From the NCBI GenBank assembly GCA_028583405.1, contig CM053249.1, forward strand, positions 36,336,765 to 36,400,764: a DNA stretch of 64,000 nt, read 5' to 3'. Origin of the DNA: Pogonophryne albipinna (lineage: Eukaryota; Chordata; Actinopteri; Perciformes; Artedidraconidae). Below are positions 21,418 through 34,240 of this stretch, piece after piece (position 1 is the stretch's first letter; each line of letters begins with the position of its first letter). A program made the position numbers and the translations under genes. The notes under the pieces are model-generated. The model did not search any database, was not told where the DNA came from, and saw only the letters and a program-made list of their open reading frames with translations.

Positions 21418-22930
21418 GCAGCTTCCGGTTCCGGGGCATTCTGGCTACGCATCACTCATTCACCAATGGGTAATGTTTAGATGGATTTTAGGAACTACCC
21501 CATCGATTCTATTGGCTCTAACGGTTAAAAAGAGATGTCAATCATCAAAATCGAACGAGGGGGGCCAGAGATAGGTCAAATCCACCCGAATGACCCCAGA
21601 AGTGGGGTTTTGTTGCTAAATCTCTCTAAAAGGGTCAAATTTAACTTGTTTTGCATCAATCTTGATACAGGGTACTTATTATATGTTGTAGTTTGGATTC
21701 CTAAAGCCTTTAGTCTACTAACCCATCATCCAAGGGTGGTTTTCACTATAAGTAATTTCTTTTTTTTGGACGGACACAATAATTAAAAATGTTTTACTGT
21801 GTTCAATCTGAATTTACTTTAAAATAAAAAACATCTATATTTATTCTGACACTTCTACATCCAACTCACAGGTGTAACCTTGCTTTGAGAAAAAAGATTA
21901 TTAATGTATCCCTTTTAGAAGGGAAGATATGGTCATTTGTTCTGGGAATGTCATTTTCGAGCCTGAGACCTGAAAAACAGGCTCGGGGCTTAACAAGATA
22001 AATAATTTAATTAATAAAAAATACTCTCATATCTGCACATTTCTATAAGTAAACTGCTCCGACAATCATTACTGGACAGATACATCACTCTATTCACCCC
22101 AACAAAGGAAATATCTAATAGGAGATGTTGAAATATCACATGTTTAAAAATTCTCATTGACAGTGTACAACAAAATCATTTGAGAGCAAAATGCAAAATG
22201 GTTATGTGTCCCGCTGCTGATGACTTAGCAATGTAGAAATAATACTCAATACTAATCAGGACGTAGGCCCCCAAAGACCCCAACTAGAAACTGTCCTAGT
22301 GGAAATGAAGCTGACTCTAGAATACTGCCATGGTGTTAGGGTTACCAACACTTTGTGCTGGACTGCACAACATTTCATGTCACTTGTCTCACAATTTCAT
22401 TGACAATCGCCCGTCAAAAACGTTATCCAGTGGCTGTTTAGAAAAAAAAGAAAGAGGCTTTCACCATCAGCTGTGTCAGATGTCAATCATTCAATAAAGA
22501 AATGATGGGTGTAGCGGGTGGAGGTAGTTTCCCAGAGTCTTTGTGAGCCTTTGGAGGCGACTCCCAACTGGTGATCGCCCTCAGCTCCTTTATAAAGCAT
22601 GTTGTTAATTTTACTCAGCGCTCTGAGACTTTAAAAAAATCAGTCTGATGTATTTTGTGTTTATTAAGCCCTCACAGATTACCTTCTCTTCCCTGGTGCT
22701 TAACCTGCTACTTTTATATATTGTGACCATGGAGATGTTTCCCTTTTCCTTTCACTCTCTGCTCTGTATAATGATTATTGAGCCCTGCGAGCTGCTGGAA
22801 TTTAATTTCTCCACATAAATCTCCACAATAGGAAAAGGAAATTAAAGTTGCCATTACTGTCGGCAGTATTATCGTATCCTCACTTAACCTGCCATTCAGG
22901 AGGAATGAAACATTTATACTGCGGCCCCCC
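21418..22930. other. Sequence with no recognisable feature
   Basis: AT-rich, no convincing coding frame or repeat boundary seen. It could be intergenic or intronic host DNA. Confidence 0.5.
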
Positions 22931-22937
22931 CTCCCTC

Positions 22938-22938
<1 letters not shown>

Positions 22939-22988
<50 letters not shown>
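22939..22988. repeat. (GA)n microsatellite
   Basis: A GA run with one GC interruption. Confidence 0.95.
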
Positions 22989-22995
<7 letters not shown>

Positions 22996-23211
22996 AACAT
23001 TGTCTTAGTTATTCAAGGTACAAATCTGAGCTCTATGGTAGGTTCAAATCTGCTGAAATCCACAACAATCAGACGCAACCTAAAGACACCAAATATAGAA
23101 TGTTTTTAACAAGTTGTTGATACATTTGCATTGTTAGTTTTGCTTTGCTTTTTTCCCCACAATCCTATGTTCTCAGTAATCCCTGGCTTAATTAATATTA
23201 ACAACACAGTG

Positions 23212-23997
<786 letters not shown>

Positions 23998-23999
23998 TA

Positions 24000-24024
24000 C
24001 AGTGCATCCGGAAAGTATTCATAC
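24000..24024 (+). mobile_element. Left end of a Tc1-like element
   Basis: CAGTGCATCCGGAAAGTATT plus CATAC follows a TA dinucleotide. It is the exact reverse complement of the right end at 34577-34601. The remainder of the left arm is missing: unrelated transposon sequence starts at 24025. Confidence 0.85.
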
Positions 24025-24284
24025 CAAGCGGCAAACTCTGGGGCTGAGCCGGGAGGCCAATAAGAAAGTGCCACAAACTGCAGTTCATCTATTGGCCGAT
24101 AGGCGATGACTGCAGAAAGAAGGAATTTCCATAGACCCCCATGTTAAAATGCCCAAATTTACAGCAGAAATAAACAAGTTTCTACCCCTGGATGCAATAC
24201 AAATGATTCGGGATATAGTTAGATTCCACCTTCATGATTATGAATTGGTGAGTGAATTGTTTTATAATATAATTGTATAATAAC

Positions 24285-25120
24285 TAGGGCTGTCAAGTTA
24301 ACGCGTTAATAACAAAAAAATAGCACAAAAAAATTAACGCCACTAATTATTTTAGTTACAGAGCTCATCGAGTTCAAAATACCATCTACAAGCTGATGCT
24401 GACAGCCCTGCTCCTGCCGCCCGCTTGCAGCAGACCACACTTCCAACGCTCACCGGCAGACACCGACTGGCCATCGGGAGGACCGGGAGGGTGTGTGTAT
24501 GTGTGGCGCGAGCGAGCGAGACCTTACGTGTATTGTTAGCATCTGGTGCAAGCTAGCTGCGCTAACGGATATAAGGAGCTGTTTAAATGAAAACAGAGGA
24601 GCGACATTTCGCCGAGCACTTGACTTTATGCAGGTAGCCAGACAGTGGGACATTGCACGAACATGATTGCAGCGCCCAGGCAGCTCCCGTTCGAGCATAT
24701 GCCTCACACACACACACACACACACGCGCACACACACACAGTATGAGAGAGGTTCCAGGTTGAATTGAGGCAAATATTTGTAATGTTCAGAAGTTGTTGT
24801 GTCATTGTTACACTATCACTGACGCTTTTATCCAAAGCGAACTTACAATTACCAATTACAGGGACATTATCCCTGGAGTAACTAAGGCAAGTGGCTTACT
24901 CAAGGGCACACTAGTGGTGGTGTTGAACTCACAACCTCACAACCTTCCAATCTTCAGCCCACCTCACTATCCATTAGACCACCACTATCCCTTGTTCAAA
25001 TGATAATAAACATTTGCATAAAGCATATTTGTCCCAAAAAATGTGCGATTAATTTGCGATTAATCGCGATTAACTATGGACAATCATGCGATTAAATATT
25101 TTAATCGACTGACAGCCCTA
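24285..25120. mobile_element. hAT MITE copy 1 (TSD ATAATAAC)
   Basis: Termini TAGGGCTGTCAAG...GACTGACAGCCCTA are flanked by ATAATAAC at 24277-24284 and 25121-25128. Internal sequence matches the copies at 25549 and 40007. It carries a short (AC)n (24711-24740) at the place where the other copies have long ones, and a SINE insertion. Confidence 0.95.
24810..24993 (-). mobile_element. tRNA-derived SINE with L2-like tail
   Basis: On the minus strand a tRNA-like head (TGGTCTAATGGATAGTGAGG as A box, GTTGTGAGTTCAACACC as B box) is followed by a body and the tail GTAAGTTCGCTTTGGATAAA. Copies 2 and 3 of the MITE lack it, so the insertion is proved. The short word TTGTT occurs at both junctions and may be the TSD. 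Confidence 0.8.
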
Positions 25121-25340
25121 ATAATAACCCTTTTATTTATATTAGGTCTTCAAGTTTTTTGCATAAATTAGGGCGTGGTCACTTTGATGGACAGGTACGT
25201 GCCTCACTGTCAGCTAACAGCAACTTGTCCACTCTGCTAGGCTACAACGTTAGCTAGTTGTAGTTACTGTACTTGACCCTTTAGCCGTGTTCTTGGTTGT
25301 GCCTTTTAGGGAATGTTGTTACAAATACCAGACAATTAAA

Positions 25341-25405
25341 ATGTTGTGCTGTGCGGTTGAATGTACCAACAGAACTTCCAAGGAGTCTACTCTCAGCTTT
25401 TTTCG
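25341..25405 (+). CDS. THAP-like first exon of a transposase gene
   Basis: ATG at 25341 gives MLCCAVECTNRTSKES then LSFFR, followed by a GT donor (GTGAG) at 25406. The Cys-x3-Cys start and the later hydrophobic Phe pair fit the first half of a THAP zinc finger, a DNA-binding domain. Later exons are not found before the next insertion. Confidence 0.5.
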
Positions 25406-25720
25406 GTGAGTAAAATGATAATATTATACATGTTAACCCCGTTAGCAGGTGTTTGTGTGCTTGTTAGCTTAGCTTGTTAAATAGCTTATTAGCCAGCTAA
25501 GGATGTAACCCTTTATACCTGTGTATATATATATATATATATATATATTAGGGCTGTCAAGTTAACGCGTTAATAAAAAAAATTAACGCCACTAATTATT
25601 TTAACGCGATTAACGCATGTGCATTTTTTGTCCTAGGCCGCCCGTAGTTTCAGAGCGCATCGAGTTTAAAATAAATCCAAGCACATTGCTGATGCCGACA
25701 GCCCCGCTCCTGCCGCCCGC

Positions 25721-26014
25721 TTGTGGCAGACCACACTTGAAAGTGTGCGGAGGAGACGCCTGGACACGTCTACGAGCAGCAAACTTTCAACAAAGATCGT
25801 GAAATGGGTGGCGACAACTTGCAGGCCAATCAACATTGTGGAGGACGAGGTGCTGCGTGATATAATTCGGGTCGCATCCAACGACTGCACTTATGAATTG
25901 CCTTCCAGAGCCACCACTGTGTCGAAAATACACAACTTGTATGAAGTCCAAAAAGCGAAAGTAGAGGAGGATTTAAGAAAGACTCACCGGAGACTATTGG
26001 ACTTCACTCAGTAA
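25721..26014 (+). pseudogene. hAT (ZBED1-like) transposase N-terminal remnant
   Basis: A 97-codon open frame includes KIVKWVATTCRPINIVED, LRDIIRVA and LPSRATTVSKIHNLYE, which is the pre-catalytic helical segment of Ac/ZBED1-like hAT transposases (residual BED-adjacent linker). Catalytic Asp and Glu regions are absent, so this is a deletion product inside a MITE-like copy. It identifies the MITE family as hAT. Confidence 0.75.
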
Positions 26015-26118
26015 TGACAGTTACCTCGGGGTCACAGCGCATTATTTTGACCCACAGTGGGAACTTCAGTCTCATGCTTTGACAGTTATGAAAACAGAGG
26101 AGCAGCATTTCGCCGACA

Positions 26119-26349
<231 letters not shown>

Positions 26350-26658
26350 ATAGTATTGAGAGGTTCCAGGTTGAATTGAGGCGAATATTTGTAATGTTCA
26401 GAGGTTGTTGTGTTTAATATTCATGAGAATATTTGTCATTGTTCAAATGATAATAAACATTTGCATAAAGCATATTTGTCCACTCATATGTTGATAAGAG
26501 TATTAAAAACTTGAAAAATATCCCTCTAAGGTACATTTAGAACAGATAAAAAATGTGCGATTAATTTGCGATTAATCGCGATTAACTATGGACAATCATG
26601 CGATTAATCGCGATTAAATATTTTAATCGACTGACAGCCCTAATATATATATATATAT

Positions 26659-27151
26659 TGTTAGATAATATTTATTTTCTCTTCCCAAGTGTCAAAGAAT
26701 AATTCTTCCTTACTCCTAAGATATTTAACATTTTCTGTGTGTTGACATTTACGATCAGCCCTGCTCCTTATCTTCCGTAAGGAATGTGATAATGCAGTCG
26801 TATGTTGATACTATAAGTTTTATGGCTTGACCTAGCGGACATAGGGAGTTTTACGCTAAGCTCCACAGATGTGAGAGACATCTCCTGTGTCTCCAGATGT
26901 TAACGCCCCATCTCCCCAAATATGTTGTTTACTCTCTCTGAACTAGTTAAAAGGTCTATGGAGTGATATGCTGGACAGAATTGACATGACAACCCACTCG
27001 TGCAGTCAGAACCTTTTGCTGCTGTGACTTGTGATATGAATTCTCCGGCCGTTGACTTGTAATAAACTGCCAGTGTTTGACATCAAAGCTCCAACTCTCC
27101 TCGTGTCTCTCTGAGTCCTGACTCTCCATTGCTGCAGAAGTTTCCCTTACA
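26659..27151 (+). mobile_element. Solo LTR-like element, TG...CA, 493 bp
   Basis: It starts TGTTAGATAATATTTA and ends TTTCCCTTACA, with a polyadenylation signal (AATAAA near 27061). TATAT precedes it; after mentally removing the adjacent Tc1-like element and one TA copy, TATAT also follows it. The family is not one I recognise; orientation is inferred from the AATAAA. Confidence 0.6.
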
Positions 27152-27155
27152 TATA

Positions 27156-28750
27156 CAGTGGGGCAAAAAAGTATTTAGTCAGCCACCGATTGTGCAAGTT
27201 CTCCCACTTAAAAATATGAGAGAGGCCTGTAATTTTCATCCTAGGTATACCTCAACTATGGGAGACAAAATGAGAAAAAAAAATCCAGAAAATCACATTG
27301 TCTGATTTTTAAAGAATGTATTTGCACATTATGGTGGAAAATATTTGGTCAATAACAAAAGTTCATCTCAATACTTTGTTATATACCCTTTGTTGGCAAT
27401 GACAGAGGTCAAACGTTTTCTGTAAGTCTTCACAAGGTTTTCACACACTGTTGCTGGTATTTTGGCCCATTCCTCCATGCAGATCTCCTCTAGAGCAGTG
27501 ATGTTTTGGGGCTGTCGCTGGGCAACATGGACTTTCAACTCCCTCCAAAGATTTTCTATGGGGTTGAGATCTGGAGACTGACTAGGCCACTCCAGGACCT
27601 TGAAATGCTTCTTACGAAGCCACTCCTTCGTTGCCCGGGCGGTGTGTTTGGGATCATTGTCATGCTGAAAGACCCAGCCACGTTTCATCTTCAATGCCCT
27701 TGCTGATGGAAGGAGGTTGTCACTCAAAATCTCACGATACATGGCCCCATTCATTCTTTCCTTTACACGGATCAGTCGTCCTGGTCCCTTTGCAGAAAAA
27801 CAGCCCCAAAGCATGATGTTTCCACCCCCATGTTTCACAGTAGGTATGGTGTTCTTTGGATGCAACTCAGCATTCTTTCTCCTCCAAACACGTCTAGTTT
27901 TTACCAAAAAGTTCTATTTTGGTTTCATCTGACCATATGACATTCTCCCAATCGTCTTCTGGACCATCTAAATGCTCTCTAGCAAACTTCAGATGGGCCT
28001 GGACATGTACTGGCTTAAGCAGGGGGACACGTCTGGCACTGCAGGATTTGAGTCCCTGGCGGCGTAGTGTGTTACTGATGGTAGCCTTTGTTATTTTGGT
28101 CCCAGCTCTCTGCAGGTCATTGACTAGGTCCCCCCGTGTGGTTCTGGGATTTTTGCTCACCGTTCTTGTGATCATTTTGACCCCACGGGTGAGATCTTGC
28201 GTGGAGCCCCAGATCGAGGGACATTATCAGTGGTCTTGTATGTCTTCCATTTTCTAATAATTGCTCTCACAGTTGATTTCTTCATACCAAGCTGCTTACT
28301 TATTGCAGATTCAGTCTTCCCAGCCTGGTGCAGGTCTACAATTTGGTTTCTGGTGTCCTTTGACAGCTCTTTGGTCTTGGCCATAGTGGATTTTGGAGTG
28401 TGACTGTTTGAGGTTGTGGACAGGTGTCTTTTATACTGATAACGAGTTCAAAGAGGTGCCATTAATACAGTTAACAAGTGGAGGACAGAGGAGGCTCTTA
28501 AAGAAGAAGTTACAGGTCTGTGAGAGCCAGAAATCTTGTTTGTTTGTAGGTGACCAAATACTTATTTTACCGAGGAATTTATCAATGAATTCATTAAAAA
28601 TCCTACAATGTGATTTCCTGGATTCTTTCCCCCCATTCTGTCTCTCATAGTTGAAGTGTACCTAGGATGAAAATTACAGGCCTCTCTCCTCTGTTTAAGT
28701 GGGAGAACTTGCACAATTGTTGGCTGACTAAATACTTTTTTGCCCCACTG
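27156..28750 (-). mobile_element. Tc1-like transposon with long terminal inverted repeats
   Basis: Ends CAGTGGGGCAAAAAAGTATT and its reverse complement are flanked by TA (27154-27155 and 28751-28752). The inverted repeats run for well over 100 bp, including AGTTCTCCCACTT and CCTGTAATTTTCATCCTAGG as shared words. Length (1,595 bp) is typical of complete Tc1-like elements. It encodes a broken transposase on the minus strand. Confidence 0.95.
27368..28384 (-). pseudogene. Tc1-like DD34E transposase, two frameshifts
   Basis: Three overlapping minus frames make one transposase. 28384-28172 encodes the helix-turn-helix start ([31 protein letters not shown]). 28175-27894 holds the second HTH and the first catalytic Asp ([12 protein letters not shown]). 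27907-27368 holds the second Asp ([11 protein letters not shown]) and the Glu ([11 protein letters not shown]) in DD34E spacing, then the C-terminus. A 1-nt loss near 28188 and an indel near 27896 separate the frames. The family cuts and pastes at TA sites; this copy cannot make an active protein. Confidence 0.9.
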
Positions 28751-28789
28751 TATATACAGTTTAGTTTATGATTCAGCCTTGGGTAAGAC

Positions 28790-29005
28790 CAGTGGCGGCC
28801 GGCCCATAGAGGCGCTAGGGGCGCCGCCCCCCCTCTTCCCACATGTTTGATTGTCATTAAAAATGTAAAATAAATAAAAAATATCATTATTTTATATTTT
28901 TAATGAACAAGGTAAATATTATATAGTTGGTATCAGTAAAATGTATAATCTACAATAAAATCTCGTTTACAATTGTTTTACGATGTCTAAAGTTACTGAT
29001 AAGTC
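28790..29005. mobile_element. hAT-type end fragment
   Basis: Starts CAGTGGCGGCCGGCCCATAG followed by a short GC palindrome (GGGGCGCCGCCCCCC), a start common in fish hAT elements. The young LTR element inserted into it at ACATG. A matching right end was not found. Confidence 0.45.
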
Positions 29006-29010
29006 ACATG

Positions 29011-29384
29011 TGTCACGGTGTGTGCAACAAGCAGGACCCAAATGCAGATTTAAAGTGCAAAACCCTTTATTTCAAGGATAAGTAATAAACATAGACAAAA
29101 CAGAACACTCACCGGTGAACTCAGTCACAACGAAAGAAGCACCAACACTGAACACAGGAAGAGACACGACTAAATACAGGGAGGGGTAATCAAGGGACGA
29201 GAAACAGCTGGGCAGGGGAGGAGAAACACAAGGGCCACAGGTGAACACAATCATATAACGAGACACACCAGGGAACTAACGACGGGAGGAAAACACACAG
29301 GGAAAAGGACCAGACAATAACCAGGGAGGAAAACATGACATCAAACACCCAAAACATCCAAAACAACATAAGAGAATCCTGACA
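29011..29384 (-). repeat. 3' LTR of the young LTR element
   Basis: On the minus strand it reads TGTCAGGATT...CACCGTGACA. It includes the AATAAA signal (CTTGAAATAAAGG on minus, near 29075). The last codons and stop of the element's ORF lie inside it. Confidence 0.95.
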
Positions 29385-32300
29385 GAACCCCCCCCTCAAG
29401 GGACGGATTCCAGACGTCCCAAAGAACCACAAAAGTCCAAAACCCCCAAGCAGGGTGGGTGGAGGGGGTCCGGAGGCGGGACACAACACTAGGCGCACCA
29501 GGGAGGGTGGAGGGGGTCCGGAGGCGGGACACAACACTAGGCGCACCAGGGAGGGTGGAGGGGGTCCGGAGGCGGGACACAACACTAGGCGCACCAGGGT
29601 GGGTGGAGGGGGTCCGGAGGACGGGCCCTGAAGGGATCTCGGGCGGACGGCCCGGGGGCAAGGCCAAGTCCAGGGTGGAAATCTCGGGCGGACGGCCCGG
29701 GGGCAAGGCAGAGACCAAGGAGGGGGTCTCGGGCGGACGGCCCGGGGGCAAGGCAGAGACCAAGGAAGAGTCAGGGGGCCGAGCATGAGGGCGAAGTCCG
29801 CGGCTCTCAGGGGGCCGGGCTCGAGGCCGAAGACCGCGGCTCTCAGGGGGCCGGGCTCGAGGGCGAAGACCGGACAGTTCCGGAGGCCGGGCAGGAAGGC
29901 GCTGACGGGACAGCTCCGGAGGCCGGGCAGGACCCGGTGTCGGTGGGACAGGTAACGGCAGGACCTCCACCGGAACAAGACATGGGATTGGCAGGACTCC
30001 CAGCAGAAGAGCAGTCTGCGGGACCTCCAAAGGCTCAGGACCTGGGGTTGGCAGGACCCCCGGCAGAAGAGCAGTCTGCGGGACCTCCAACGGCTCAGGA
30101 CATGGAGTTGGCAGGACCCCCGGCAGAAGAGCAGTCTGCGGGACCTCCAAAGACTCAGGACACGGGGTTGGCAGGACCCCCGGCAGAAGAGTAGTCGGCG
30201 GGGCCTCCAACGGCACAGGACACTGGGTTGGCAGGACCCCCGGCAGGAGAGTAGTCGGCGGGGCCTCCAACGGCACAGGACACTGGGTTGGCAGGACCCC
30301 CGGCAGGAGAGTAGTCGGCGGGGCCTCCAACGGGACAAAACAAAGAGTTGGCAGGACCCCCAGCGGAACCTCCAACGACACTTGGGTAGGGACTTGAGAG
30401 GGAACTGGAGAGGGGACTCGAGAGGGAACTGGAGAGGGAACTGGAGAGGGGACTCGAGAGGGAACTCGAGAGGGGACTCGAGAGGGGACTCGAGAGGGGA
30501 CTGGAGAGGGGACTGGAGAGGGGACTCGAGAGGGAACTCGAGAGGGAACTGGCGAGGGGACTCGAGAGGGGACTCGAGAGGGGACTCGAGAGGGGACTGG
30601 AGAGGGAACTGGAGAGGGAACTGGAGAGGGAACTGGAGAGGGGACTCGAGAGGAGACTGGAGAGGGGACTCGAGAGGAGACTGGAGAGGGAACTGGAGAG
30701 GAGACTCGAGAGGGAACTGGAGAGGGGACTCGAGAGGGAACTGGAGAGGGAACTGGAGAGGGGACTCGAGAGGGGACTGGAGAAGGAACTGGAGAGGAGA
30801 CTCGAGAGGGGACTCGGGAGGGGACTCGAAAAGGGACTCGAGAAGGGACCTGAGAGGGGACTTGAGATGGGACTCGAGAGGTGACTTGAGAGGGGACTCG
30901 AGAAGAGACTCGAGAGGGGACCTGAGAGGGAACTCGAGAGGTGACTTGAGGGGGAACTCGAGAGGGAACTGGAGAGGGAACTGGAGAGGGAACTGGAAAG
31001 GGGACTCGAGAGGGAACTGGAGAGGGGACTCGAGAGGAGACTGGAGAGGGAACTGGAGAGGAGACTCGAGAGGGAACTGGAGAGGGGACTCGAGAGGGAA
31101 CTGGAGAGGGAACTGGAGAGGGGACTCGAGAGGGGACTGGAGAAGGAACTGGAGAGGAGACTCGAGAGGGGACTCGGGAGGGGACTCGAAAAGGGACTCG
31201 AGAAGGGACCTGAGAGGGGACTTGAGATGGGACTCGAGAGGTGACTTGAGAGGGGACTCGAGAAGAGACTCGAGAGGGGACCTGAGAGGGAACTCGAGAG
31301 GTGACTTGAGGGGGAACTCGAGAGGTGACTTGAGAGGGAACTCGATAGGAAACTCGAGAGAGGGCTTGAGAGGAGACTCGAGAGGAGACTCGAGAGGTTA
31401 CTTGAGAGGGGACTCGGGTAGGAACTTGAGAGGAGACTTGAGAGAGGACTTGAGAGGGACCTCGAGAGGGGACTCGAGAGGGGACTAGAGAGGGAACTTG
31501 AGAGGGGACTCGAGAGGGGACTCGAGAGGGAACTCGAGAGGGGACTCGAGAGGGGACTAGAGAGGGGACTAGAGAGGGAACTTGAGAGGGAACTCGAGAG
31601 GAGACTTGAGAGGGGACTCGAGAGAGGACTAGAGAGGGAACTGGAGAGGGGACTGGAGAGGGGACTAGAGAGGGGACTTGAGAGGGGACTCGAGAGGGGA
31701 CTAGAAAGGGAACTCGAGAGGGAACTTGAGAGGAGACTAGAGAGGGAACTGGAGAGGGGACTGGAGAGGGGACTGGAGAGGGGACTCGAGAGTGGACTGG
31801 AGAGGGGACTGGAGAGGGGACTCGAGAGGGGACTCGAGAGGGGACTCGAGAGGGGACTCGAGAGGGAACTGGAAAGGGGACTTGTGTCGGTCGGTACGGC
31901 GACAGGACTCGGGGAGCTGGTGTTGGCTGGAGAGCCAACAGGAGACGAGGTGCTGGAGTCGGCCGGTACGCCGACAGGACTTGGGGAGCTGGCGTCGGCT
32001 GGGGAGCCAGCAGGAGACGAGGTGCTGGAGTCGGCCGGTACGCCGACAGGGCACGGGGAGCTGGCGTCGGCTGGGTAGCCAGCAGGAGACGAGGTGCTGG
32101 AGTCGGAACTGGGGCCGGAACCATGGCTGCTGGGGCCAGCACTGGGGCCGGGACCATGGCTGCTGGAGCCCGGGCTGCTAGTCTGGCCTTGCGACGACTC
32201 CTCTTAGCAGCCGCCTGAATACTCCGTGGACCTCCCAAAGCCAGACGAGATCCAGCATACGACTCCTGAACAGGAGCAGGAACTGGGGCAGAAGCATGGG

Positions 32301-32580
32301 TTAACCCCAGACGGATCCCAGCGAGGCGTATGGTGCCAGGTTGGGATTTGGAAGACAGGGAGCTAGCATGCCAGGAATCACATGTTGAAAGGAAGTCCAA
32401 AATCCAGTCAGGTAAGAATTCCACAAAACATGGTTTCTCTGCTGCCAACTGGAGCGCCTCTCCCAGAGCGGCCCTCTTCTGCCGAACACTGGACGCTTCC
32501 TTCCACCAATCGAAGCAGCAAGCCAGATAGAAGGTGAAATGCTGTAATTCAACCTCCCATGGATCATCTGCTGGGTCCAT
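29341..32580 (-). CDS. Repeat-rich gag-like protein of the LTR element, about 1,079 aa
   Basis: The start is placed at 32580 ([15 protein letters not shown]), the first ATG after the 5' LTR; the open frame extends further upstream into the LTR. Residues 1-150 look folded: [19 protein letters not shown], a [16 protein letters not shown] stretch, then a basic patch ([14 protein letters not shown]). Residues about 155-230 repeat [14 protein letters not shown] units. Residues about 233-733 are tetrapeptide repeats of the VPSR/VPSP type. Residues about 735-865 are 20-residue repeats ([16 protein letters not shown]), and the tail has RPPE and [16 protein letters not shown] repeats. I find no Cys-His knuckle or enzyme domain. 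By position it should be the Gag; the function of the Pro-rich half is unknown. The frame is preserved through about 2.4 kb of repeats because unit lengths (12, 48, 60 bp) are multiples of three. Confidence 0.75.
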   Translation of the reverse strand: MDPADDPWEVELQHFTFYLACCFDWWKEASSVRQKRAALGEALQLAAEKPCFVEFLPDWILDFLSTCDSWHASSLSSKSQPGTIRLAGIRLGLTHASAPVPAPVQESYAGSRLALGGPRSIQAAAKRSRRKARLAARAPAAMVPAPVLAPAAMVPAPVPTPAPRLLLATQPTPAPRALSAYRPTPAPRLLLAPQPTPAPQVLSAYRPTPAPRLLLALQPTPAPRVLSPYRPTQVPFPVPSRVPSRVPSRVPSRVPSPVPSPVHSRVPSPVPSPVPSPVPSLVSSQVPSRVPFLVPSRVPSQVPSLVPSPVPSPVPSLVLSRVPSQVSSRVPSQVPSLVPSLVPSRVPSRVPSRVPSRVPSQVPSLVPSRVPSRGPSQVLSQVSSQVPTRVPSQVTSRVSSRVSSQALSRVSYRVPSQVTSRVPPQVTSRVPSQVPSRVSSRVPSQVTSRVPSQVPSQVPSRVPFRVPSRVPSRVSSPVPSPVPSRVPSPVPSPVPSRVPSPVPSRVSSPVPSPVSSRVPSPVPSRVPFPVPSPVPSPVPSRVPPQVTSRVPSQVPSRVSSRVPSQVTSRVPSQVPSQVPSRVPFRVPSRVPSRVSSPVPSPVPSRVPSPVPSPVPSRVPSPVPSRVSSPVPSPVSSRVPSPVSSRVPSPVPSPVPSPVPSPVPSRVPSRVPSRVPSPVPSRVPSRVPSPVPSPVPSRVPSRVPSRVPSRVPSPVPSPVPSRVPSPVPSQVPTQVSLEVPLGVLPTLCFVPLEAPPTTLLPGVLPTQCPVPLEAPPTTLLPGVLPTQCPVPLEAPPTTLLPGVLPTPCPESLEVPQTALLPGVLPTPCPEPLEVPQTALLPGVLPTPGPEPLEVPQTALLLGVLPIPCLVPVEVLPLPVPPTPGPARPPELSRQRLPARPPELSGLRPRARPPESRGLRPRARPPESRGLRPHARPPDSSLVSALPPGRPPETPSLVSALPPGRPPEISTLDLALPPGRPPEIPSGPVLRTPSTHPGAPSVVSRLRTPSTLPGAPSVVSRLRTPSTLPGAPSVVSRLRTPSTHPAWGFWTFVVLWDVWNPSLEGGVLSGFSYVVLDVLGV
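29450..29620. repeat. 48-bp-scale tandem repeat
   Basis: GGTGGAGGGGGTCCGGAGGC begins four successive units, three with nearly identical length. It encodes the C-terminal repeats of the LTR element protein on the minus strand. Confidence 0.85.
29985..30365. repeat. 60-bp tandem repeat, six units
   Basis: The units (GTTGGCAGGACCCCCGGCAG core) repeat at exactly 60 bp, each encoding 20 residues of the LTR element protein on the minus strand. Confidence 0.95.
30380..31880. repeat. 12-bp minisatellite of about 1.5 kb
   Basis: Degenerate 12-bp units GAGGGGACTCGA / GAGGGAACTGGA run for about 125 copies. The plus strand is strongly purine-rich. Within it a 306-bp stretch at 30661-30966 recurs unchanged at 31021-31326, 360 bp (30 units) further on, so the array grew by segmental duplication. 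Confidence 0.95.
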
Positions 32581-32597
32581 TAGTGGTTGGTGCTTTC

Positions 32598-32971
32598 TGT
32601 CACGGTGTGTGCAACAAGCAGGACCCAAATGCAGATTTAAAGTGCAAAACCCTTTATTTCAAGGATAAGTAATAAACATAGACAAAACAGAACACTCACC
32701 GGTGAACTCAGTCACAACGAAAGAAGCACCAACACTGAACACAGGAAGAGACACGACTAAATACAGGGAGGGGTAATCAAGGGACGAGAAACAGCTGGGC
32801 AGGGGAGGAGAAACACAAGGGCCACAGGTGAACACAATCATATAACGAGACACACCAGGGAACTAACGACGGGAGGAAAACACACAGGGAAAAGGACCAG
32901 ACAATAACCAGGGAGGAAAACATGACATCAAACACCCAAAACATCCAAAACAACATAAGAGAATCCTGACA
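32598..32971 (-). repeat. 5' LTR of the young LTR element
   Basis: Same length and, by eye, same sequence as the left LTR. As the upstream LTR on the minus strand it should hold the promoter; a TATTTAG word (CCCTGTATTTAGTC on minus) may serve as the TATA-like element. Confidence 0.9.
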
Positions 32972-32976
32972 ACATG

Positions 32977-34240
<1,264 letters not shown>

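Larger units (their letters stand above)
24025..25548 (+). mobile_element. 5' part of a THAP-exon DNA transposon, interrupted
   Basis: GC-rich start (CAAGCGGCAAACTCTGGGGC) and two exon-like stretches, one with a THAP-type zinc-finger start (25341-25405). The block is split by a hAT MITE at 24285. THAP domains accompany P, Kolobok and ISL2EU/Harbinger-type transposases; which one applies cannot be said from this much sequence. Confidence 0.5.
29011..32971 (-). mobile_element. Young non-autonomous LTR retrotransposon (TSD ACATG)
   Basis: Two direct repeats of 374 bp (29011-29384 and 32598-32971) bound the element; by eye they are identical. ACATG flanks it at 29006-29010 and 32972-32976. Read on the minus strand, the 5' LTR is the right one; the internal region starts GAAAGCACCAACCACTAATGG (primer-site position) and a G-rich polypurine tract (GAGGGGGGGGTTC) precedes the 3' LTR. 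The internal 3.2 kb holds one ORF and no protease, RT or integrase. It must rely on proteins from another element, presumably one with related LTRs as at 20965 and 52059. Confidence 0.95.

Noticed and set aside
27506..28403. Plus-strand ORFs within the Tc1-like element
   Set aside because: Antisense to the DD34E transposase frames.
29190..30338. Minus-strand 382-codon Arg/Pro/Ser-rich frame
   Set aside because: Alternative frame of the 48- and 60-bp repeats of the LTR element; repeats in multiples of three leave several frames open.
30382..31488. Plus-strand 368-codon frame of WRGDSRG repeats that looks like an RGD-rich protein
   Set aside because: It is the antisense of the 12-bp minisatellite. 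The minus-strand frame is longer, has a non-repetitive N-terminus and sits correctly between LTRs.
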